Shown piece after piece: positions 24,158 to 31,697 of a DNA stretch of 45,147 bases. The notes below the pieces were generated by a model that made no database searches, was not told the DNA's origin, and saw only the letters and a list, made by a program, of their open reading frames with translations. The stretch's first letter is position 1. Each line of letters begins with the position of its first letter. Made by a program: the position numbers and the translations under genes. The stretch spans positions 35,691 through 80,837 of the forward strand of contig VXQZ01000053.1 of assembly GCA_009838735.1 (NCBI GenBank), written 5' to 3'. Source of the stretch: Chloroflexota bacterium. GTDB lineage: Bacteria > Chloroflexota > Dehalococcoidia > Bin125.

Positions 24158-27100
24158 AAACGTCGCCTGCGAAGTGACTCAAGGTCGCGGATCACATCCT
24201 GATCCTGGCGCGCCTTGTGCTCATATCTTCGGCCAACGTCGGCCGTGCATGACGACTCGTATGGGCAGCTCGCGCAGTTTGGGCGATTGCGAGCGGGATG
24301 ACCCGGGTAGGGAGTGAAGTTCCCCGATTCCAGCTGGTCGGCAATCGCGGCGAGCGTGTCGCGCAGCCGTTCGCCGTCGCTGGGCGCGGAGCGGCTGCCC
24401 CTCGATGTCAGCGATTCACCCGTGAGCAGCTGTGATTCAAACTTGCCGTGCTCCGTGATCGAGCGATGCTCCACTTCCGAATCGGCGATCGGCACGTCAC
24501 GCTGCGTGAGGCCTGCCAGACTCGCTACTGAGAGCAGCGACGAACCGTTGACGAATCCCCGGACGTCGGGCAGAGACGCTCCGGTGACATAAGTGATCGC
24601 TCGTTGGCGTCCGCTCGCGTGCTGGTCGATCCGGTCGATCAGTCCGTGCAGATGCAACGATCGTCCACCCGCGACCCGAATCGGTGCTTCTCGGACGGCC
24701 ACGTTGACTTCCAGAGGTCGCCAGCCGTTTCGCGCTTCTGTCGCCTCGCGCCGCCGCGCGCGATCGAGGTCGCGTAGCAGGCTTCGCCGCGTCGCCGCCA
24801 CAGCGGCCGGAGGTCCGAGCGTTCCTGCGCGTTCAGCGGCGTCGAGCATGCGCCTGGCCACGTTGTTCATGTGAGTGGGAATGTCGACGTATTCAAACCA
24901 GGTGTGGTCCTCCTTGAACCGGTCATACTCACGCACCCAGCTCGAGAGGATGCGGCGCATAAGCCGGCCCTGCGCGCGCCGTTGGCCTCGGTCGGGTCTG
25001 TGCTCCACCGGTTCTCCACGGGCGCCGATGACGTGGCGCAGAAAAAATCGGTAGGGGCAGGTGACATACGTCTCGAGCGCGGCCGCCGACCAGGATCGAT
25101 CCAGTGGCTGCCAGTCGTCCGACAGGGTTGCCGCATCGATCAGGCCGTCGAACTCGGTGAACGTTGCCGCATTGCGCCGGCGCCGCGCCAGGCTGACAGA
25201 TTCAGCATCGGGCCAGATCTGCGGGATCACGGCTGACGTATCGACGTCGGTGGCTCCCAGCAATGCGAGCTCGAAGCTGCGCTGATCGGGGGCATCGAGC
25301 GCGTCGGACCAATCCTCAGCCTCCACTTCAGCCGAGTCCGAGGTCGACGGCGCAAATGACGTGCTGATTCGTTCGATCTGTCCACGGTCAGTGGTCGTCG
25401 ACCCGGTCCTCTCGGATTGTCCGTCGGCGACGGACTCTAGGATCAGCGACGACGGGCGAGCCGGTCCGCCGACGGCGCTGCTGCGCCGGCTCCAACTGGC
25501 AGTGAACGCCCGTCCCGCAGCGCGCCGGGCCAGCGCCCAGGCGTGCCGATCGCTGTCAGCGCGATCCCGCTGCAGCGCGAGTGCCTGGGGAACGCGGTCG
25601 TTAATGGCCGCCCGTTCGTCGTCCGTCAGCAGCGGATCCTGCCGGCCAACCGCCGGGAAGACCCGCTCAGCCACACCGGCGACGAACACTGCCTCGTAGC
25701 GAATCCCCCGAGCCGGACCGGTCACCGCCCCCACGTTGACGCCGCCGATTAGCCGTCGCGGATCGCGAACAACCCGTGAACCGAAGGCTCGGCGGAGCAT
25801 CGTCAGAGCCTCGCTAGGTGACCAGGCATCGCCGAGCGCAACGATCGAACCCATCTGCTCGATCGTGTCCAACACCGCAACCCACAATGCCTCCTCGGCC
25901 AATCGTGCATCGAAGTAGGCCTCGAACGCTTGCTGAAGCAACGCCGCCCCTGAGGTCCAGGAATCGGATTCCTCGAGCGCCCGGCTGCGCGCCGACAGGT
26001 CGGCGGCCAGCGCAGCCAGGTCCTTCGCTGCTTCGGACTCCGCCGATTCCGACCAGGCGTCCAGACGTTGCCGCATCTCATGCAGTCCCGTCGTGAGACC
26101 GGCGTCAAGCGCCTGCTGCTCCCAACGCGCGGCGCGCCGCACGACGCCCAACGGCCGCTCGTGCAACGCCCGATGCGACAACAGATCGAGCAGGGCGCTG
26201 CGCTCGACGGCATCGGGATCGAGCAGGAGCTGGATCAGACTCAGGACAGCGTGTCCGAGCGGCGTCTGGTCCAGCGCCCGTCCGCCGAGCCGCCACGACG
26301 GGACCTCCGCCCGCTCCAGCGCGGCGCTGATTCGGTCGTCGGCCGGCGCTCCCTGTTGATGGAGCACCGCAATCCGGTTGAACGCCACGCCTTCGCGTCC
26401 CAGCCTCAGGATGCGGGCAGCAATCTCGTCCGCCTCGGCCGTCGGATCACCGACGCTGAAGTAGGAGTCGGGAGCGAGCGGCGCCGCGGCGAGGTCCGAC
26501 TCGATCACCGTGGCGTTCAGCTCGCGGCGCAATGCACTCAGCGTCCGTCTCGGCGGAGACCCGGGTTCGTCCGATGGGGCGACCAGCAACATGCGCACGT
26601 CAACGGCCTCGGCAAATCGAGCCAGCAGGAGTCGCTGGACGCGGGTCATGTCGTAGATGCCGGAGACAACGAGCGGGGCATCTCCGAGCGCGTGGCGAAA
26701 TGCGGATTCCGGCGTGGCCGGATTGATCGCATCCTCATACCGCGAGGTGCGATCGGCAGCGGTCGATACCGCCTCGAGCCAGGAACGGTGGATGGTCCTG
26801 AGGTCGCCGTCGGGCAAATCGTCGGGTGAGAGCGCCGCCTCCCGCAGATCCGTCAGGGTGCGCAACAGGGCCGAGGAAACTCCGGGCGCCTCAGGATCGA
26901 GCCGTCTAAGAGCAATGGAGCCGAGCACAGCCTGCAGCGTCGCCAGATCGGCCCCGGGCGGCCAGGTCTGGCGCTGCGGAGCATCGCCAAGCTGCGCCGC
27001 CGACTGAGCGAGATCGACCGGAGTGAATCCATAGACCGCGGCCAGCGCCCCGCCATTGGCCTCCGCCAGCATGCGCTGAGTGGCCAGCCGTTGCAGCGCA

Positions 27101-27213
27101 GACCCGTGGAGGATGTTGAGCCGCTCCAGCGGCGACCTGCGTTCGGCCGCAAGTTGGGTCAGTCGCAGGTCGTTGGCGGCCGGATCGGGCAGCACTTCAA
27201 TCGTCAGGGACAT
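24154..27213 (-). CDS. addB: AddB-like helicase-nuclease subunit with Fe-S cysteines but altered nuclease motif
   Basis: Protein of 1,019 aa encoded upstream of and coupled to addA. The four iron-sulfur cysteines of AddB-type nucleases are present: Cys719 (YVTCPYRFF) and Cys980, Cys983 and Cys989 (CASCPYESSC). The nuclease domain has GLIDRIDQ at about 855-862, but the catalytic DYK motif is replaced by TYV (874-876), so the nuclease is probably inactive. The N-terminus shows no Walker A sequence. A structural and Chi-recognition-like role remains possible. No ribosome binding site is seen before the ATG at 27213; the sequence immediately upstream is CCTCCTT, the opposite of one. Confidence 0.85.
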   Translation of the reverse strand: MSLTIEVLPDPAANDLRLTQLAAERRSPLERLNILHGSALQRLATQRMLAEANGGALAAVYGFTPVDLAQSAAQLGDAPQRQTWPPGADLATLQAVLGSIALRRLDPEAPGVSSALLRTLTDLREAALSPDDLPDGDLRTIHRSWLEAVSTAADRTSRYEDAINPATPESAFRHALGDAPLVVSGIYDMTRVQRLLLARFAEAVDVRMLLVAPSDEPGSPPRRTLSALRRELNATVIESDLAAAPLAPDSYFSVGDPTAEADEIAARILRLGREGVAFNRIAVLHQQGAPADDRISAALERAEVPSWRLGGRALDQTPLGHAVLSLIQLLLDPDAVERSALLDLLSHRALHERPLGVVRRAARWEQQALDAGLTTGLHEMRQRLDAWSESAESEAAKDLAALAADLSARSRALEESDSWTSGAALLQQAFEAYFDARLAEEALWVAVLDTIEQMGSIVALGDAWSPSEALTMLRRAFGSRVVRDPRRLIGGVNVGAVTGPARGIRYEAVFVAGVAERVFPAVGRQDPLLTDDERAAINDRVPQALALQRDRADSDRHAWALARRAAGRAFTASWSRRSSAVGGPARPSSLILESVADGQSERTGSTTTDRGQIERISTSFAPSTSDSAEVEAEDWSDALDAPDQRSFELALLGATDVDTSAVIPQIWPDAESVSLARRRRNAATFTEFDGLIDAATLSDDWQPLDRSWSAAALETYVTCPYRFFLRHVIGARGEPVEHRPDRGQRRAQGRLMRRILSSWVREYDRFKEDHTWFEYVDIPTHMNNVARRMLDAAERAGTLGPPAAVAATRRSLLRDLDRARRREATEARNGWRPLEVNVAVREAPIRVAGGRSLHLHGLIDRIDQHASGRQRAITYVTGASLPDVRGFVNGSSLLSVASLAGLTQRDVPIADSEVEHRSITEHGKFESQLLTGESLTSRGSRSAPSDGERLRDTLAAIADQLESGNFTPYPGHPARNRPNCASCPYESSCTADVGRRYEHKARQDQDVIRDLESLRRRRL

Positions 27214-27240
27214 AAGGAGGTCAGGGTAGACCGCAACACA

Positions 27241-27273
27241 CCTCCCCCTGTGGGGGAGGTGTCACAAAGTGAC
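27241..27273. repeat. Pair of small palindromes, intergenic repeat unit
   Basis: CCTCCCCC-TGT-GGGGGAGG forms a perfect eight-bp hairpin (27241-27259), followed at once by GTCAC-AAA-GTGAC (27261-27273). This double hairpin lies upstream of addB. From memory, similar sequences recur between genes in several high-GC bacteria, so it is likely a dispersed repeat. Confidence 0.5.
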
Positions 27274-27301
27274 GGAGGGGGCTCCGACCTGAACGCATGA
27301 A

Positions 27302-27331
27302 GCGGGGGCGGCTCCAGAGAGCTGCCCCCGC
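27302..27331. terminator. Strong GC hairpin between addB and the P-II gene
   Basis: GCGGGGGC at 27302-27309 pairs with GCCCCCGC at 27324-27331. The stem extends inward through a G-T pair and GCT/AGC, giving about 12 pairs around a six-base loop. It lies downstream of the P-II gene on the minus strand. No T-run follows on either strand. It may stop transcription or belong to the repeat cluster at 27241-27403. Confidence 0.4.
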
Positions 27332-27372
27332 CCCAACCGGTCCCCGCGGAGGGGGATGGGCCGTCGGTCCGC

Positions 27373-27403
27373 CGCCTGCCCGCTATTCGAGCAGCGGCAG
27401 GCG
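27373..27403 (-). terminator. Hairpin immediately after the P-II gene
   Basis: CGCCTGCC (27373-27380) pairs with GGCAGGCG (27396-27403); three further pairs (GCT/AGC) follow across a one-base bulge. It lies directly next to the P-II stop codon at 27405, the usual place for a terminator of the amt/P-II unit, but no U-tract follows. Confidence 0.45.
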
Positions 27404-27404
27404 C

Positions 27405-27743
27405 TTAGACGGCGGCCGGTCCCCGTTCGCGGGTGCGCACGCGGACAGCGTCCTCGACGTCCAGCACGAAGATCTTGCCGTCGCCGATCTGGCCGCTGGC
27501 CGCGTTCTCGACAATCGCGTCAATCACGTCGTCCAGCGGCGTCGTGTTGATCACGATTTCGATCTTGATCTTGGGCAGGTAGTCCACCTGCACCTGCTGT
27601 CCGCGAAACTCCTGCACCACGCCCTTCTGAGCGCCGCGTCCGCGGACTTCCGAGATGGTCATCGAGACGATCCCGATGGACTCGAGCGCCGTGCGAACGA
27701 CGGAGAGTCGTTCGGGGCGGATGATGGCGATCACCATTTTCAT
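27405..27743 (-). CDS. glnK: P-II family nitrogen regulatory protein (GlnK/GlnB type) lacking Tyr51
   Basis: Protein of 112 aa, the normal P-II length, starting MKMVIAIIRPERL with AGGAAAGG about nine bases upstream. The T-loop and flanks are clear (RGRGAQKGVVQEFRGQQVQV), as are VDYLPKIKIEIV and the C-terminal signature GQIGDGKIFVLDVEDAVRVR. The T-loop residue at position 51, the uridylylation Tyr of E. coli GlnB, is Val, and position 46 is Phe, so uridylylation cannot occur. P-II proteins bind ATP/ADP and 2-oxoglutarate and close Amt channels. The amt gene is 143 bp upstream in the same direction. The long ORF extending upstream is an Arg-rich shadow. Confidence 0.93.
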   Translation of the reverse strand: MKMVIAIIRPERLSVVRTALESIGIVSMTISEVRGRGAQKGVVQEFRGQQVQVDYLPKIKIEIVINTTPLDDVIDAIVENAASGQIGDGKIFVLDVEDAVRVRTRERGPAAV

Positions 27744-27770
27744 GATCGTTTGCCTTTCCTGGTTCTGTTC

Positions 27771-27862
27771 CCCTCTCCCTGGGAGAGAGGGCTGGGGTGA
27801 GGCCCCTCCGGTCCCCTCTCCCTGAGGGAGAGGGTTGGAGCCTGCCCCCGCGAAGGCGGGGG
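27771..27862. repeat. Composite CCCTCTCCC-type palindromic repeat between amt and the P-II gene
   Basis: Three hairpins in a row: a CCCTCTCCC/GGGAGAGAGGG palindrome at 27771-27791, a near-identical one at 27814-27834, and CCCCCGC-GAAG-GCGGGGG at 27845-27862. The outer parts carry GGGGTGAGG-like words that recur in the element at 43186-43276. It lies between the two genes of one unit, so it may attenuate or process the transcript. Confidence 0.65.
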
Positions 27863-27886
27863 GTGAGGGCCTCACAGTAGATCGCC

Positions 27887-29395
27887 TCAGTCGCCGCCAC
27901 CGGCGCCTCCGCCGCCGCCACCGGCCGAGCCGGCAGCAGGCAGTTCCTCGCCCGCCGAGACCTCTACGGCCACGCCAGGCGCAACCGTCGGGAACTCGGG
28001 GTAGGCGCCGATGCCGTGCTCCTGCACGTCGAGTCCGGCCAGCTCCTCGTTCTCCGGGACGCGGAGTCCGATGGTGTGCTTGATGACGAAGAAGAGGATG
28101 CCTGCGGTCACGGTGACCCAGCCAAGGATGGCGAGGACGCCGATCAGCTGCTCGAGCAAGGCGCGGAAGCCGCCGCCCATGAACAGGCCGTGGCCGGGCG
28201 CGCCCCAGGCCTCGGCTGCTCCGGCGGTCGCGAAGAGGCCGACAGCCAACGTGCCCCAGACGCCGCAGGTGCCGTGCACGGAGATCGCACCGACGGGGTC
28301 GTCGACCCTGACCTTGTCGAAGAACTCGACCGAGAACACGACGAGCGCGCCGCCGATGGCGCCGATGATCAGCGCAGCCCACGGCTCGACGAAGCCGCAG
28401 CCTGCGGTGATCGAGACGAGTCCGGCGAGCGCCCCGTTGAGCGTCAGACCGAGGTCGGCCTTGCCGTAGCGCAACTTCGCGACCGTCACGGCGACGATGG
28501 CGCCGGCGCCGGCGGAGAGCGTGGTGTTGATCGCGATCCAGGCGGCCTCGGTCGCGAGTCCGCCGGAGAGTCCCAGGGTCGAGCCCGGGTTGAATCCGTA
28601 CCAGCCGAACCAGAGGATGAACATGCCTAGCGTGGCCAGGGTCATGTTGTGGCCGGGGATGGCGCGGATTTCCGAGCCGACGTACTTGCCAATTCTCGGA
28701 CCGACCAGGATGGCGCCCATCAGTCCGGCCCATGCGCCGACGGAGTGGACCAGCGTCGATCCGGCGTAGTCCATGAAGCCGCGGTCGCCGAGCCACCCGC
28801 CGCCCCAGCCCCAGTGGATCACGATCGGGTAGATGATCCCGGTCACGAACACCGTGTAGAACAGGTAGGCGGAGAACTTGGTGCGCTCGGCCAGCGCGCC
28901 GGAGACGATGGTCGCGGCGGTTGCGGCGAAGGCCCACTGGAAGAAGAAGACGGCCGCCTCGGAGACGCCATCGGTCTCGGTCAGTCCGCCGAGCGCGGGG
29001 AAGAACGAGTCGCCGCCGATGAAGCCGCCCTGCGAGCCGCCGAAGGCGAAGCCGAAGCCGACCGCCCACCAGACGACTGCGCCGAGCGACGCGTCGAGCA
29101 CGTTCTTCATCAGGATGTTCGCCGTGTTCTTGACCCGCACGAACCCGGCCTCGAGCAATCCGAAGCCGGCCTGCATGAAGAACACCAGGATGCCGGCGAT
29201 CACGAACCAGATCGTGTCGACGGCCAGGATGATGTCGGCCAGCGCGGCGGCGTTCTCTTCAACGCTCTGCCCATACGCAATGCCGAACGTGGCCAACAGG
29301 CCGGTGAGGATACCGAGGAACAACCCCAGTCCAGGTTTGCGGACCGCGCCGACAGAGAATCTGGGCGTCGTCCTGACCAATCGGGCAACTGTCAT
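27887..29395 (-). CDS. amt: Ammonium transporter (Amt)
   Basis: Membrane protein of 502 aa. The first 42 residues include a hydrophobic signal-like segment ending about GIAYGQS. The following 11-TM Amt body has FFMQAGFGLLEAGFVR, the pore twin histidines His217 (STLVHSVGAW) and His374 (ISVHGTCG), and GWYGFNPGST. The C-terminal cytoplasmic tail contains the conserved GLDVQEHGIGAYPE, followed by an unusual Gly-rich end (about 15 residues, mostly Gly and Ala). GGGAAGGGAG precedes the ATG. It conducts ammonium or ammonia and would be regulated by the P-II protein encoded downstream. Confidence 0.95.
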   Translation of the reverse strand: MTVARLVRTTPRFSVGAVRKPGLGLFLGILTGLLATFGIAYGQSVEENAAALADIILAVDTIWFVIAGILVFFMQAGFGLLEAGFVRVKNTANILMKNVLDASLGAVVWWAVGFGFAFGGSQGGFIGGDSFFPALGGLTETDGVSEAAVFFFQWAFAATAATIVSGALAERTKFSAYLFYTVFVTGIIYPIVIHWGWGGGWLGDRGFMDYAGSTLVHSVGAWAGLMGAILVGPRIGKYVGSEIRAIPGHNMTLATLGMFILWFGWYGFNPGSTLGLSGGLATEAAWIAINTTLSAGAGAIVAVTVAKLRYGKADLGLTLNGALAGLVSITAGCGFVEPWAALIIGAIGGALVVFSVEFFDKVRVDDPVGAISVHGTCGVWGTLAVGLFATAGAAEAWGAPGHGLFMGGGFRALLEQLIGVLAILGWVTVTAGILFFVIKHTIGLRVPENEELAGLDVQEHGIGAYPEFPTVAPGVAVEVSAGEELPAAGSAGGGGGGAGGGD

Positions 29396-29533
29396 ACAAG
29401 TCTCCCTTCCCGAGTTCCGGTCTGTTCAGAACCTACGAACGGAAAGGGAGTGAATGGTTTCACAAGCGTTGCGCCCATGTGTCCATTCGGTTGCGCGCAC
29501 ATTTCCGCGATGTTTCGTCGCCAATTCACCGTC

Positions 29534-29556
29534 ATACCCGCGCTTGCCGCGGGTAT
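29534..29556. repeat. REP-like palindrome, copy A
   Basis: ATACCCGCG-CTTGC-CGCGGGTAT, a perfect nine-bp stem with GTC before and CTCG after. It lies in the 29396-29801 gap, which holds no gene that I can support. The same flanks and stem recur at 37179-37201, a related inverted copy lies at 37245-37270, and a degenerate copy at about 14346-14370. Confidence 0.7.
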
Positions 29557-29615
29557 CTCGCCCGTCGGAGTTGGCCGGGTCCCCGGTCCCTCAGGCGACA
29601 TACGCATCAACCAAC

Positions 29616-29663
29616 CAAAGTCGGCCCCGCGCCAAACAAAGTCGGCCCCGCGCAGGCGGGGCC
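29616..29663. repeat. Direct repeat of 17 bp with terminal hairpin
   Basis: CAAAGTCGGCCCCGCGC occurs at 29616-29632 and again at 29637-29653. The second copy runs into GGCCCCGC-GCAG-GCGGGGCC (29644-29663), a perfect eight-bp hairpin. It is part of the gene-free stretch between amt and the HEPN-like gene. Confidence 0.6.
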
Positions 29664-29801
29664 TGCCGGCCAAACTGAACCCGACTCACCTCACAGATGG
29701 AGGACCTGGCAAGTCACACACTGCTGGCATACCCGCCTCACATCGACGCGTCCTCAAACCACCCGTCTGCGGTCTCGCTCTCTAATGGGAACAGGGCCTG
29801 G

Positions 29802-30161
29802 TTACACCAACGCTCGCAGCTTCTCCACCAACCGTTCCACGTCCCCCAGGAACTCCGCCACCTCTTCGGCATCCAGCATGTCCTCGTAGTAGTTCCCGTG
29901 CAGCGATTCCGCGTGCGAGAAGAGGCTCCTGAGTTCGGCGTCGTCGGTCTCCCGCACCAGAACTCGGATCGTCTGCCACAAATGCCGATGCTTCTCGTGA
30001 GCCACCTCCCGCGACTCCGCCGCCGCCTTCACCAGCACCGACGCCGCCCCCCAGCCCTTCTCCGACGCCTGGGTCAGGTCGCCCTCGGCCAACAGCGACC
30101 GCGCGTGACGCAGGTACTCCGCACTCAACTCCTGGTAGTGAACAACCTGTTCAATTGTCAT
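29802..30161 (-). CDS. HEPN/PaREP1-like helical protein
   Basis: Protein of 119 aa, all-helical. Its core (HYQELSAEYLRHARSLLAE, then TQASEKGWGAASVLVKAAAE) matches the layout of PaREP1/HEPN small proteins. The start at 30161 is preferred over a GTG two codons upstream because AGGA lies at a proper distance from it. The RxxxxH motif of HEPN RNases is not obvious. HEPN proteins often pair with MNT nucleotidyltransferases in toxin-antitoxin loci, but none is adjacent. Divergently transcribed from the HTH gene. Confidence 0.7.
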   Translation of the reverse strand: MTIEQVVHYQELSAEYLRHARSLLAEGDLTQASEKGWGAASVLVKAAAESREVAHEKHRHLWQTIRVLVRETDDAELRSLFSHAESLHGNYYEDMLDAEEVAEFLGDVERLVEKLRALV

Positions 30162-30299
30162 GCTCACATCCTAAGCGCACTCAGCTCTGCGCACTCAGCT
30201 CTGCCAAGCACAACACGCAGGTGACAGGTGAAACTCTCTTACTTTCATGTAGAACGTATGTACTCTGCAAGAAACGCCACCCCAGACTCAGGAGGTCAC

Positions 30300-31217
30300 A
30301 TGTCGTTCCCCAACTATCCGGACCCTGCCCAGCGAGCCCTCATGCTCCAGGCCTACGTGCTTCGACAGCAAGGTCTCACCTACCGCCAGATCGGCGAGCG
30401 CATGGACCGATCCGTGTCCACCGTCCACGGCTACCTACGCGACTACGAACTGTTCCGCTCCGACATCATCGCCGAACTCGCCGCCGATCAAATCGTTAGC
30501 CACCTGGTCCAACTCGCCGATCTCGACGACCCGCATCACGACCGCCGCCTCGCCGACATCCGCGAGCTGCGCCTGCTGCTCTCTTCGCTCCCCGCCTTCC
30601 GCTCCGGTGAGATCGAACGTACGGGTGACATCCTGCAGCCCGGCGTCGCCATCGACCGCTACGGCAACCGCTTCCTCAAGCCCGATCGCGCGCACCCGCC
30701 CACTCCCGAGGAAATCGCCGAAGTCGAACGGGCCGAACAAGCTCAATCCGCAGCCCACCTCAACCCCGACCAACCGCTCGCGTACTGTCCCGAACCCGCC
30801 CGAACACAGCAGAACGGAGCCGAACAGGAAGCACCCACATTCCCACGTCTCGATGCCCCGCGCCCCAACCCGGGACCCAGTCCACACAGCGAACCTGCTC
30901 GAACACAGCCGAACGCACCCGAACAGAAAACGCCCGCGATCTCACGCCTCGATGCCCCGCGGCCCGACGCGGGGCCCAGTCCGCACAACGAACCCGACCG
31001 AACACAGCCGAACGGAACCGAACACCAGCACGGTCCAAACCCGGTCCTGAACGGGAGATCGTCCAAACAGGACCGGAATTCCGCCCCGTCCGAACCGCTC
31101 GACGACCTGATCAGCGAAACCCTCGAACTGTTTCCTCATCTGAAAGGCCAGTCGGACCGCCAGATCCTCAACGCGCTGGAACAGTTCACCGAGCCAGTCA
31201 TGGCGCGTCCCCGCTAG
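30300..31217 (+). CDS. Helix-turn-helix protein with repeat-derived C-terminal tail
   Basis: Protein of 305 aa. The start at 30300 follows AGGAGG. Residues about 10-50 form an HTH domain (RQQGLTYRQIGERM, DRSVSTVHGYLRDYE), like those of resolvases or sigma region 4. A helical segment (to about 110) follows, then a YGNRFLKPDR strand region. From about residue 163 the protein is low-complexity: two 33-residue repeats and a partial third, encoded by 99-bp DNA repeats, each containing EPARTQPN-like and RLDAPRPDAGPSPHN-like parts. The last 45 residues are again ordinary (DDLISETLELFPHLKGQSD). It probably binds DNA. The tail looks like repeat DNA taken into the reading frame. Its target is unknown. 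Confidence 0.75.
   Translation: MSFPNYPDPAQRALMLQAYVLRQQGLTYRQIGERMDRSVSTVHGYLRDYELFRSDIIAELAADQIVSHLVQLADLDDPHHDRRLADIRELRLLLSSLPAFRSGEIERTGDILQPGVAIDRYGNRFLKPDRAHPPTPEEIAEVERAEQAQSAAHLNPDQPLAYCPEPARTQQNGAEQEAPTFPRLDAPRPNPGPSPHSEPARTQPNAPEQKTPAISRLDAPRPDAGPSPHNEPDRTQPNGTEHQHGPNPVLNGRSSKQDRNSAPSEPLDDLISETLELFPHLKGQSDRQILNALEQFTEPVMARPR
30792..31029. repeat. Two 99-bp tandem repeats and a partial third, inside the HTH gene
   Basis: Units start at 30792, 30891 and 30990. Each opens with four decamers in 10-bp register (second unit: GAACCTGCTC, GAACACAGCC, GAACGCACCC, GAACAGAAAA). Each full unit then has a GC-rich core; in unit two it is a perfect hairpin GCCCCGCG-GCCCGA-CGCGGGGC at 30954-30975. 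The 99-bp length keeps the reading frame. The third unit stops after its decamers. Confidence 0.85.
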
Positions 31218-31226
31218 ACTTCGACC

Positions 31227-31640
31227 ATGGGACCGCGACTGATCAAGGCACTGACCCGCTTCCAGCAGCCGATCTTCACATTGATGCGGGGCCGAATGCA
31301 GGGGCCGCCGACGCTCCGGCTCTGGACGACGGGTCGGAAGTCGGGGCGCGAGCGGTCGGTGTTGTTGCTCTATCTGGATGACGGCCCGCGGGTCATCGTG
31401 GTCGCGTCGTTCGGCGGACACTCGGAACATCCCGAGTGGTGGAAGAACCTCACCGCAGAGCCGAACTGCCGCATCTGGTCGGCGAAGCGCGGCACGGAGA
31501 CGATGGTCGCCTCGGAGCTGGAGGGCGACGAGCGGGAAGCGGTCTGGGAGCGCCTGATCTCGCTGTACTCGCCGTACGTGGGATACCAGGAGAAGACCAC
31601 CCGCAGGATTCCGTTGGTGGCCCTGAGCCCGGCCGAGTGA
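31227..31640 (+). CDS. Deazaflavin (F420)-dependent nitroreductase family protein
   Basis: Protein of 137 aa of the small split-barrel nitroreductase/quinone-reductase family related to mycobacterial Ddn. The diagnostic core is LRLWTTGRKSGRERSVLLLY (about 30-49), VIVVASFGGHSEHPEWWKNL (about 56-75) and a C-terminal RRIPLVAL strand. Members use F420H2 or bind flavin or heme. The gene starts nine bases after the HTH gene ends, with no clear ribosome binding site. An LLM oxidoreductase at 35166 would be consistent with F420 use in this organism. Confidence 0.85.
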   Translation: MGPRLIKALTRFQQPIFTLMRGRMQGPPTLRLWTTGRKSGRERSVLLLYLDDGPRVIVVASFGGHSEHPEWWKNLTAEPNCRIWSAKRGTETMVASELEGDEREAVWERLISLYSPYVGYQEKTTRRIPLVALSPAE

Positions 31641-31697
31641 GCGCGGCTGATACGCTTGTCATAACTGCGGACTGGAGCTGCGCCGACGGCGCATAGG

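Noticed and set aside
27405-29069. 554-aa protein ending in P-II
   Set aside because: Everything before residue 443 is an Arg-rich reading of the amt gene and the repeat in another frame; the P-II start at 27743 has a good ribosome binding site and gives the standard length.
29802-30161. HEPN/MNT toxin-antitoxin pair
   Set aside because: No nucleotidyltransferase gene is next to it, and the RNase motif is not visible.
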